From Kalmusia sp. IMI 367209 (taxonomy: Eukaryota > Ascomycota > Dothideomycetes > Pleosporales > Didymosphaeriaceae), in contig JAPEUQ010000019.1 in assembly GCA_027946365.1 (NCBI GenBank), positions 682,001-746,000 on the forward strand: 64,000 nt of DNA, given 5' to 3'. A program made the position numbers and the translations under genes. The notes under the pieces were generated by a model. That model did not search any database. It was not told the origin of the DNA and saw only the letters and a list, made by a program, of their open reading frames with translations. Of this stretch, positions 11,391 to 21,111 are shown piece by piece (positions within the stretch are counted from its first letter, which is position 1; every line of letters begins with the position of its first letter).

Positions 11391-12889
11391 CTACAGAACC
11401 GAGCTAGGCGAGCTATCTTCCTCCACCGGCCACCTCTTACGCAATTTTCTAAATACTGCTTCGCCTGGTGCATCGAGCAACCCCGGTATCCACATTACAC
11501 CGTGTAGCCTACTCCTCGCTAGTGGCCAGGCATCAATCCCGTCAGCGACCTGCCGAAACAAGGGCTCGGCCCACGATTCCTGCTCCCTGTCCAAAGCCAC
11601 GATGAAGGCCACTATAATGACCCAGAAGATCACGTCTTTATCATATTGATCTGCAGGCACCTGCAAGCGCGGAAGCTGCGCGCGGAATTGCGCTGTTAGG
11701 TACGGATGTTCCAAGCGGCGCATCGGTATCTGTGTCTGCGTGCTGAGAACGGCCTGCATACCCAAGCGGAGACACTCGGCGAAAGTGTTCTCCGGGCATG
11801 GTTGGATCTTCAAGAGTCTCAACTGCAACGAGTGCACCACTGTTCGGAAGTATTCTGCGTCGACGCGAGCGCCCTTGGCCGTCTTATCCTTAATGTATTG
11901 CGCCTTCAAGCGCAGATCGTGGAAAATCGTATCTAGCTTTGGAATCCCTGTCACCAAGATGCATGGTACGTCTGCCTGAGACCCACAGACGGCGTCCCAC
12001 GAGGCAGGCTCCTCGTCGAAGAACGGCCCATTGCGTCCCGTGACGAGCGACAGCCAGAAGTCCAGTCTCTCGACTTTCATCTTCCATAGCTTGTAGCGCG
12101 GGTTTTGTTTGCAGAGACGCATTAATTTGTTTACGCCGTGGAGGTGTGTATATGCAGCTTCATAGTCACCGAAGAGCGTCGCTACTGCAGTCAGATGCAG
12201 AATCATGCAAATTGCCATATCTCGTGCGTAACTGGCTTCGTTCAAAAGAAGCTTATTGAGATGAGTAAGGCTATTGGAAATGTGTACGCGTGTCAGCGTT
12301 GATGGAGTTTGATAAGCGATGTAGTCGTTGTGTGCAGAAGCGATCATCAAAGCAGTGTTAAGGGCACCCTGGTCCTCCAAAGGGAGGTCCTCGTCCCGGA
12401 GAGTCGGATCATGGTCGAAGTGATGATCGAGTGGATACAGTGCACTGACAGTTGCTATGTGGCGGGCAACTAAGGCGGGATTAGCATGGACCATAATTGC
12501 ATTGGCTCGCCCTATGGCCTCGTGGCTTGTGACGAGCCAAGGTAGCGTCTGCAACCAGAACAGGAGAGGCCACACTCACAGCGACACAGATAGAACCATG
12601 ATGTACGATCGACCTTTTGGGGGAAGAAAGTTGAGGGGTCCAGATCCAATGTCGACGGCAGTTTGATTTCAAACAGGTCGTCAACACTCCTGACCGTGAT
12701 CTGTTTCTCTGCAGTCTTCCTGCTCGACGCAGGGGCATTATACTTCGTTTTAGCAGTTTTAGCAGTTTTAGCTCGCCGCGGGCGATTCTTCTTGTTCTTT
12801 CCGAGCATGCAATGGCTACGAACCAGCCAATCGTCATCTTTGCTAACTTTGCCCTGCTCTCCCACAGTAACGAAAGCGAACTCAGGCAT
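11391..12889 (-). CDS. Fungal transcription-factor-like protein without a zinc cluster
   Basis: Two exons, 12580-12889 and 11391-12511, with a 68-nt intron (GTGAGT..ATAG), give 476 residues. The N-terminus (MPEFAFVTVGEQGK, then a KNKKNRPRRAK basic patch) follows a pattern common in fungal proteins with a Fungal_trans_2-like helical domain: a short MPEF..FV leader, an RSH motif and a basic segment, with no Cys6 DNA-binding domain. The rest is helical, with DMAICMILHLTAVATLFGDYEAAYTHLHG resembling the middle of that domain. A regulatory role is inferred from architecture only. The intron is the weak point: a nearer acceptor would make a 31-nt intron and break the frame, so I chose the next frame-preserving AG. 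This costs about 19 residues of otherwise plausible sequence. Confidence 0.65.
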
Positions 12890-13569
12890 GGCGATCTCGA
12901 AGTGCGGAGCCAATGGCAAAGCTCTTTGCTATGGGCTCGTTGTAAGTGGTAGGCTCGGATAGCGATGGTGGCGCGCGAGTTTGAAGTATGCTGCAGTCAG
13001 ATTGTTTGCCGTTTTGCGCAGTGCGGTCCGGGAAGATGAGAAGGCAGCAAATTGCGGTCAGGGGTAGGGACAGGCCGCGCACGGGCGTGCAACGACTCCG
13101 GAGCTTGGACCGGGGTCGTGAGTGTAGCGCATCCTTCGGGTGCTTTCCACGAGGATACCTAGAGCTATCCAAGCTCAATCACAAACAAATGGTTGAAGAG
13201 CGCATACAATAGACTTTTTTACACAGCATAATATGTATATAGGCGTGAATCGTCTGCGAAGGGTGAGAACTACGTTGAATCGCTCACGAGTCATGCCAAC
13301 GCTTCAAGTGTTCACGACTGACTGATTCAGACCGTTGTACGACGGCAGGCCCGCCATTATCGCACGCTTCCCTTCTTGCATACACTCGCATCAATAGGTA
13401 AAACCGTTGTGACGCTCACCATCTTCCTTGAGAGCTCCATTCAAGTAATCTAGCGGGCTACACCTCCCAGAATCTTTTCGCGATCCATCAGTCGTGCTTG
13501 TTTAACAGGAGCGATATGCACTAGCCGTTTTCGGTAAAGGGTTACTAACGACGCTTCAGTGTTAGACAA
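12890..13569. other. Intergenic region
   Basis: About 680 bp containing the promoter of the regulator-like gene. Small open frames only; nothing recognisable. Confidence 0.35.
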
Positions 13570-13809
13570 GTGGGGCGCAAAGAGTTTCGAAGCCTAGCGT
13601 TGACGAAACAACAGCAGAGGTATAAGTCTGCAGACGAATCGTCATATGCGTATCTATGTATGTGTCTTGGGGTAACTCAATCTACAATGCTCACAATGCG
13701 TCTCAAAAAATCCTACGTAATACGACACCGTGTTCTTGACATATCCAATACCTTCACTGTAGCGCGTTCTGAAAGCACGCGATCGAACAGGCATTTCAAG
13801 AAGAAATGA
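13570..13809 (+). pseudogene. HET-domain-like relic 1
   Basis: An 80-codon frame reads SSYAYLCMCLGVTQSTMLTMRL and then RVLDISNTFTVARSESTRSNRHF. This resembles the centre of the heterokaryon-incompatibility (HET) domain, where YxxLSHCWGxxQPxxLT is followed some 20 residues later by LPxTFxDAIxITRxLGIRYxW. Several invariant residues are lost (the SHCW box reads CMCL), and no start or flanking domain is present. I interpret it as a decayed HET fragment. The block TGTCTTGGGGTAACTCAATC recurs with transitions at 14734. The assignment rests on a short pattern and is tentative. Confidence 0.35.
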
Positions 13810-14535
13810 GAATATACAAATGGCTGATCTACTAAAAATTTAGCCTCGAGTTCGAACGTATCGTTAGTGTCCCTTTGTTAAATATCCTTGGTGTTGCGAA
13901 TGTAGTTATTAGCGATCATTACGACACGGAGGACGTTGCGGAGGCTATGATGAGTTCTATCGCTCCGCCACTCGAGTTTTATCTAGGTATGATCGACAAC
14001 AGATGTGTTTGGATTCTTAGGGACGTGGAATGTATAACAGACTGTCCTAAGTTCTTTGAGGACCAACAAGACTCGCCCCTCCGTCTGCATGGCGAGCTGT
14101 GTAAGCTGATTTGCGAACATGTGTTCGGCGGGCACGTCTGGTGTTTGACGTTCGGTGTTTCTTATACACCATAGGTCGCAAATCCTAAAACGGATACGTT
14201 CAACTTGGTGCGGACTTACAGAAAGATCCATGCCGAGACCCAACATTTACCGGTTCAATGAAGCACTTTTGGAGGCAGGTTTCACCGAATCTCGACCCTC
14301 TGTAGGGAAAGCTCGTACTGTGCACAACATCTCTGACATCGCTTCTATGCTCGTCGAAAGTGCGAAGTCTGTCTGTTGAGACTAGAATTCTGATTTCTAT
14401 GATCCTTTCACACAAGAGGATTTTCAACATACAGATAATGCTCTCTCCGCTCTCACTATGGTCTTCTTTCGCGTGCTCTGTAGACGCGACAAATATCCAG
14501 AAAGAGAAACCAGGGTCCAAACAAACTAGGATTTT
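13810..14535. other. Decayed or non-coding stretch between HET-like relics
   Basis: About 700 bp with short open frames on both strands (for example 13875-14174 on the plus strand). None is recognisable. It may be further debris of the same HET-like gene. Confidence 0.3.
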
Positions 14536-15108
14536 GTGGCTAGCTTGAAAATCAACTCGCCGTTGTACGATGTTCGCAAGAGGGTTCGAGGTTTACTATG
14601 GAGCTTATTCACGAAAGAGGCAAGATCCATCATATCTAGAGCTTTTGAGGTAGGCGATTGCTTTTCAATCGAGGATGGCAAGCTGATGCGCTTGTTGCCA
14701 ATGAGAAAACATTTGTTGGTTCTCCTAAAGTTGTGCCTTGGGATAACTCAGTCTATGACACAATTATCTCCTCTTCCCTTGGCATATAATTTGTGGGAGG
14801 CTAAGCTGGCTGTAGCAGGCTGTGGGCAAATTAAACATATACTGTTCAACTCTCAGTCGAAGTTCGATTTATCTACGAGTGAATGCTGCTTATTGGATGC
14901 ATATGCGAAGGATCAAAAGTTGTCCCGCCCAAATACAAATAACCCGCCAATCGCCGACTCGTTGGGTTTATCGTCACCTCCGAGATTTCAGGTCGCCGAC
15001 TTCGTAGGCTCATATGTCCACACCGCGATCTCTACACCGCGACTTCTGCTTTTAGAAAGGTGCTACTGGCGTCTCAAATCTCCGCTCGGGATTGCTTGCG
15101 CAGCTTAA
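14536..15108 (+). pseudogene. HET-domain-like relic 2
   Basis: A 190-codon plus-strand frame contains LVLLKLCLGITQSMTQLSPL. This aligns by eye with the HET core (LSHCWGxTQPMxTTxANL) but has lost the His and Trp. It shares a 22-nt block with relic 1 (from 14734, against 13663) differing at three positions, all transitions. Sequence on either side does not match a complete HET protein, and no intron model restores one. The long open frame may be fortuitous. Intact HET proteins trigger cell death after fusion of unlike strains. This fragment is unlikely to be functional. Confidence 0.35.
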
Positions 15109-15645
15109 ATCGAACTACCTGTGCCTGAACAACTTTCCTCGAGGGTCAATGCTGTATATCTAGGCCATGGAAGACATTGTGGACTTCGGACGAATGCTAA
15201 AAAAATCGGGGTTGCGCTCATGTAAATTTCATAATCGATTTGTTTCACGATGCCCAAAGTGGTGGTTCAGCGGAGAAAATCGAAGCGTTCTACTATTCAG
15301 CTTCATACCACTACAAGGTTCGGCGACTACAATACTTTACGTTGCAGAAGAGACCCTTGCGAGGGTACATTCTAGGTACTGGAGTTGCCGGATAGTGGGG
15401 CTTCCTCCGGGGCTGAGAACTTCGAGCTGACACGAGGTAGCTTCGGCGTGCACGTTAGGGCTTAGCCTACCAGTCTCGCAGCTGAACGGGCTGATGAGAC
15501 TTTCGAGCCTCAAATAGGGCTTGAGGTAATATCTCAAGATCACACGCGTATAAAGATGAAGTTGCTGTCGCAATAATGATAATATTCCTATCAACACAAT
15601 AACAACACTCGTTCGACTTTAGTCTCATCTTCTGCCTTTTGCGCC
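15109..15645. other. Intergenic region upstream of the secreted protein
   Basis: About 540 bp between the HET-like relic and the secreted-protein ATG; it should hold that gene's promoter. Nothing else seen. Confidence 0.3.
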
Positions 15646-18089
15646 ATGTTCTCTTTCTGGCTTTCATCGTTTGCGTTCATATCCTGCTTCGTTCCATTAA
15701 TTTTGGCTTCACCCCTTGATATTGTTCCCCGGAAGTCTGATACTGAACGTGTCTCCGAACTCTGCATAGATGCTTTCAAGGCCATTCAAATCGACAAATA
15801 CTATCTCTCGCAGACCAGAATCAGCAAATTTGAATCTACTGGAGGATCTCGTGTTGGAACGAAAAAGTTCATATGTACAGCATACTATGAATGTAAGGAT
15901 AGCAATTATGTGCCGGACCTAACAGGCGTCTTCCTCCGTGACAGGTATGTCGATACCAACTAGTTTCCCTAGGAGGAATCGGATGATGAGAAATACTAAT
16001 TCAACAGCTTTTTCTTTTCCAACGACGGACATGCTAATGAAGACTGGCAATTCGATATGCCACATACATCTTGCAGCTATGGTGTCAAGCGAAAGATCGG
16101 CTATGGTATCACAGTTCCGGCAGATATCGGCGGCCCGAGCGATCATCCAATCCCCAAATCGATTTCGAGCTCGACCTCCTCGTCAAAAGGACCGAAGCCA
16201 ATCACCATACCTATGATCACAGTCGATCCGACACCAGTGCCTTCCCCAGATTCAGCGTCAGCCACGTCTATACCTGCCCCAACATCAAGCAATGCAGTAC
16301 CTGTGCCCTTGGTAGCCGATATCAATGTGGATCTAGAGATTGCTTATGCCCGTCTTGGCGACCTCGTTAACAATCCCGGCAGTCAAGAGGCAAGAAACGA
16401 AGCATACACGGCATTAGATAAACTGCATCAAAGTAAGTAATGCTGTGGAAGAAACATAGCCAGACACTTTTAGCTCATACGATCACAGCGGTCAAGGGAG
16501 TGCGAGGTTCAGCCTGGCGCGGGCTCTTCGGAAGTCTAAATAGCCTTATAAACTCTATAACATCACTGAAAGACGCGCTGTCCGGAAACGGTGGCCGATT
16601 GTCAGATGATCAGGTGGAAAAGATAAATGCTGCAAAAGAGGACTTGAAGCGTATGCATTCTCTCGGGTCGCACATGCTATAACAGAGGACTGATTACAAT
16701 ATAGGCAAGGCTGAAAATGTTAACACTGCACCCACACCTTCTGGCTGGACTCCGACAGCACCAGATTCGACCAAAGGCACAGCCAGTTCGTCACAAGCTG
16801 CACGAACTTCCGACACATCTCCTACACAGTCTACCACTGCCTCCCCGGAGCCTTCCTTCACTAGTGAAGAGCAATGTGCCCTCCCAACGCCCGACCCAGA
16901 CACATACGAGAATGACCCAAATAGCGAGCGGGTGATCGCCCATAACATTACCGACAATGACAAAAGAAATAATCCCCGCGCTGTCAACAAGGACCGTTCC
17001 GTTTCGATATGTTTCGATGTTGCAGGCTCGGCCCCTGACTTTGAGTCGTATCACAGCAACCCGGCCGAGGCAAGAATGAACCCCTACCCCTATTATTATA
17101 CCCATACATTCTCCGCAAGCTCCCTTTGCAATCATAGGCTGCGCTTTGATTTCACCAAAGCTACCGGGCCATCATCTAGACGTAGTGATTATGCCACAGA
17201 GCATATCTACGAATTACAATTGCTCAATCAGTTCATACTATGGCTTGGCTGGCATTCGGATGCCGTGGCAGACTACTACGGACTCCCTACCGAACAGCAA
17301 GCCAATGACATGCTGAGCACAGGACGAATGACTGAGCAGGAACGACAAGCCTTCGGCAACGAACGCACTGAAAAGCTTTGTAAAGAGGTTAAAAGCAAGC
17401 TACTCAAAGCATCGAACTGGCCAAACGACTTCTGGTACAAGAGCGATCACACCAAGCCTGTCATACACGCGTTACTCGAGCGCTTATCCAGCCACGCCGG
17501 GGACCTAGAATTCCTCAACCGCGTCCCTCCTTCGCCAGATAACACCGAATTCGTTTACCTCGATGCGCCCACAAACGGCCTCAAAGCAAAGCTTTTCCAA
17601 CTCCAAACACCTACAATAAAACATGGCTACGTAAACAAACTTGAGATATTAGCACGAGCATCTAGCCTCTTTGCTTATCTAAATGAGGCCCACGTGGTGC
17701 GTGTCTGGGGCGCCGTCTCAGACCGGGTGCACAAATTCTACCAGGAGATGGACAAGGTCAAGACCTCACGGTCCAACTGGGTCCTTGGGAAGATCAACTG
17801 GGCAGACGAATATGTCCGCTGGGAGGATACTTTCTTGCGAGCGGCTGAACGGCGCTATCGCGATTGGTTTGTAGGTGAGCTCAATATGGTGATGGAGGAG
17901 GTCAAGATGAAGGCACTCAAGAACGATGTTTACAGCAATCAGTTTCAATTTCTGCTCAAGGATATCGAAGAGAGGATTAAGGATAATGGGGATGGTTCCA
18001 CGGGTTTTGGGACGCTGTCTGCTTCGAGGATTTCCTTGGCGAACTTGCGGAATGCTAGAGAGGATAGATATGGTATGGAGACAGACTAG
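15646..18089 (+). CDS. Large secreted protein with a TEHIYELQ motif, function unknown
   Basis: Four exons (15646-15944, 16008-16432, 16489-16650, 16705-18089) with introns of 63, 56 and 54 nt encode 756 residues. The ATG is followed by a clear signal peptide (MFSFWLSSFAFISCFVPLILASP). Residues ~30-125 form a Cys-containing domain ending DWQFDMPHTSCSYG. A Ser/Thr/Pro-rich linker follows, then a helical segment (residues ~205-300), a second Ser/Thr/Pro linker, and a C-terminal domain of about 390 residues. The latter contains YATEHIYELQLLNQFILWLG and DRVHKFYQEMDKV. TEHxxELQ motifs occur in C-terminal domains of various secreted fungal proteins, some fused to chitinases; this comes from memory and was not searched. 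No transmembrane segment is evident. The Ser/Thr linkers suggest O-glycosylation, and an extracellular role is likely. No catalytic motif is recognised. Confidence 0.82.
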
Positions 18090-19746
18090 AAGACGCTTTT
18101 CTTTTTATTGGAGTTTGTTGTAATGTTTTTGTTGTTTTGCTGTAGATAATTATAGCATGTAATCATTGTAATAGGCCGTCATATTCAGGAGCCTCAATCT
18201 TATAGTCGTTCTTTTCCTCCGAGTTCAATTATATTCGCACAGCACTACGAGATCGAAGCTTAAGAAGAACCACGTAGTCGTGCATAGCCTGCAACATAGC
18301 GATTACAATGGAGTAGTCGCCAAGAATATTCAAATCATCCTCAGATTCATCGGCTCATGTGCTGTTTATTGTCCCATTTTTAACTTCTTAAGGGGTTCAA
18401 ACGGTGCCTGAGATTTTCGCACTTTTTGAGACTATGAACAGTGGATTAGGTCGAGACGAGTATCAAAGTAGAGAGGGCTATATAGCTCGCGAGACTTCAT
18501 GGTACCCAAAAGATCGTCATCTGTAGATAACATACATCCTTCGGCCACTTGACACGTTTTACTGCAAGAATAGAAGTAGTCAAAAATATAGACGCATGAG
18601 CATACTCTAGTAAACAGGTATCAAGGGGCGTTATATGTTTATAATGTATATACTGTCACAACACTATATTTTGTTCTCAGAATGTATGTGGAAACTCCTG
18701 CGTGTTGACCATTTACTCCTCATGTACTGCTTGCCAATCCAACCAGATTTGCTATCTCTATCTTTGATCCATTAGCGTGGTTCTCCTACTTCCTATGACC
18801 ATAAGCAGAACTTCAGCATCAAGCAATACTTGACAAAGAGTTATTGAACTACCACGATCAAGACATCACTCGACTTCACAAGAAGATCGAGGATAGCGTA
18901 ATTCTATCCTAACATTGTATGAGATTTGCTTTGAATAACAGGGCGACCTTCATTTCTACAGACCAAATCGCGTGAACAGAAATTACATATTGTTTTCTCA
19001 TTTCTCAAAACGGATCTACAGCACATGATCGGGGTCATGTCATACTTCAAGAAAGCGAACTTCTTGGCCGCTGTTTTCATCGCTTTGTCTAAGGTATACG
19101 CGTAATCTCGAAGAGCCTAGGTAGTACCAAAATGGAATCTGATGCATTCGTAAGAGACATGATCGTAGGGTGAGATACTTTTGATTCAGGCAAGGTCTAA
19201 ATATTAGACAAAAACATCCTGACGAGTTATCGATTTTTATACTTCCTCGTGCATTATAGCAATGATTGTCTCGGTGAACTATTGAAAGGAAGAGATGAGA
19301 ATCATGCACCCCATAGGCCCATCTTTCAATATCCACTGTAAGCTCCGTACAAAGCCTCGTAATTGACGCTTTTACTTGATAAATCATGTACAAAAGTTTT
19401 CGAATGCATATCTCGCGCAGATAAAACTTTGTGATTTCCATACAATTTTCATTGTCCCAGAATGTATCATGGTATTTGCTCACAAAGCCCGCGCATGTGG
19501 AAGGCATATGCACCAAATGGCCTTATTTCAGGTGAACTTGCACGGTGGAATGAGAAGGACTATTGCTTGAGGCAATTTGCCCGCCCCTCTCAAAGTAGTG
19601 GTGGCAGGTATGTATGTGAGAAACGAACGTCCGACCCCACAGAGGGGACATGAGTTTCGAGAAATCGGTTTTCGATCCCCAAGCACAAGAATGAGAATAC
19701 AATATAATCTCCTATGGCCAACGCCATTCATTCAAAATGCAAACGC

Positions 19747-19848
19747 TTTCTGGAGGCACGCCAATCGGACCGGCACATGGATCGGAACGGTATATGGATC
19801 GGTACGGTATTCCAATCGGAGAGGCACGTTAATCGGAACGGCACACCA
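19747..19848. repeat. 17-bp minisatellite, five clear units plus one diverged
   Basis: Five consecutive 17-bp units start at 19764, 19781, 19798, 19815 and 19832, each beginning ATCGG. The consensus is close to ATCGGAACGGCACATGG, and units differ mainly at positions 6-8 and 11-17. A sixth, more diverged unit (TTTCTGGAGGCACGCCA) precedes them. The array is outside any supported gene. Confidence 0.85.
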
Positions 19849-20071
19849 GTCTCTACAGTTAAGGTATCTCGACCCTAAAAATTCGGATAACAGCTAGTTT
19901 CAGACTCTAATCAAACCAGGGCCGCATGATCCTAGGAAGTTGAACTTTTCAGGACTATAACCATCGAAGCGCCGAAAGCAGTAGTTTCTGACTTTCTACC
20001 AGCCAAAAACCGCACATAATTCTCCATAACCCTCGTTTCGACGAAACTAGCACAACAGCGCCCGGGATGGA

Positions 20072-20372
20072 TCACGGTTTTCTAGAATTCTGCCAACAGA
20101 GAGCGCACATGCTGCATTTGCTGCCGGGTTTATGAGCTTCGCAGACATTGTTCCTGAGCTGCGTCTTTTTAAAATCCCAGCAGCGAGAGCCATGAGTTTC
20201 GCTTCTGCTTCTTTTTTTTCGAAGCCTCAGACGTAGCCTGGAAAGTATTGGCATCTTTAGACGTCCATCATGAGCGCAGATTTTACGCGCTTGCTGGCCT
20301 TTGCACTCGACGCAATGGTTTCTTGCATTCGGTTGTTCGACAGCCAACGAGCGAGACAGACATCACGAAACT
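20072..20372 (-). other. Lys/Arg/Cys-rich open frame, uncertain
   Basis: This frame encodes about 100 residues after a stop and has no ATG near its beginning. It has pairs of cysteines (NHCVECKGQQARKIC, then VCEAHKPGSKCSMCALCW) and a basic middle. The even Cys pairing is reminiscent of a small zinc-binding protein, but no family fits and no upstream exon could be joined convincingly. It may be noise. Confidence 0.18.
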
Positions 20373-21111
20373 TGCTGCTGGATCTTCGTCACCCTGTTCA
20401 CCATACCCATGACGATGACGACTTGTGATTTTTAAACGTCCGCCTGCCAGACACACACATCGAAAGGGTTGCTTGCGTCTTTGACCCACATGAACCATGA
20501 TCTTGGTGATTTTGATTTTTGTTCATTCCTCGCTCTGACAGTATTGTGAAGAACCAACTCTCCCCACCAACAAGCCTCTTTATATACCCCAACGCCATCC
20601 GAGCTTCCTCCCCACAAGCTGGCATTCCTCCTCCTCGGAGAAACCCAAACAGCCGCGCCATACCGCACACAACTGACGCCAACGCGTCTAGTCCCCATAG
20701 GGCGAATCACCACGTGCCACATTCCCCTGGGCAGCCGCACGTCACCCACACGACATATTATTCTCCGAGACGTGCGCGTGAGAAGGACTGCGCTCGACTC
20801 GCCTCGCAAGATGATGCCATAAAAACAATATATTGATCATGCACCTGTCAGACGTTACAAATATTTAATATGTGCTCTATATACCCGCGCGCCGTGTGCG
20901 CGCAATCTGAGCTCAGATCGGCTCGCTCCATCGTGAAGCCGACTGATTGTTCGTTAATATCCTCCTTCCAAGTCATATAAACAACACAAAATACGCCTGG
21001 CTAAATGACTGCCGCCGCTCATGATCAAATCTAGGTATCTAAACGCCCCGGTGCAAATGTCGCAAGAAAACATCAAGTCGTAACTGCCACCTCTAACTAT
21101 TCACAGTATCC

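Larger units (their letters stand above)
18090..21111. other. Long intergenic region, AT-rich in part
   Basis: About 3 kb. The first kilobase is AT-rich with no open frame of note. A minus-strand frame at 19040-19516 (158 codons) has no recognisable family. A 17-bp tandem repeat occupies 19747-19848. At 20072-20372 the minus strand has a Lys/Arg/Cys-rich open frame described separately. No tRNA or transposon gene was seen. Confidence 0.4.

Noticed and set aside
12549..12579. 31-nt intron (GTGAGT..TTGCAG) in the regulator-like gene
   Set aside because: Shorter than any supported intron here and does not preserve the reading frame.
12751..12772. Tandem GTTTTAGCA repeat
   Set aside because: It lies within an exon and encodes a KTAKTAKT run in a basic segment; a small coding slippage, not a separate element.
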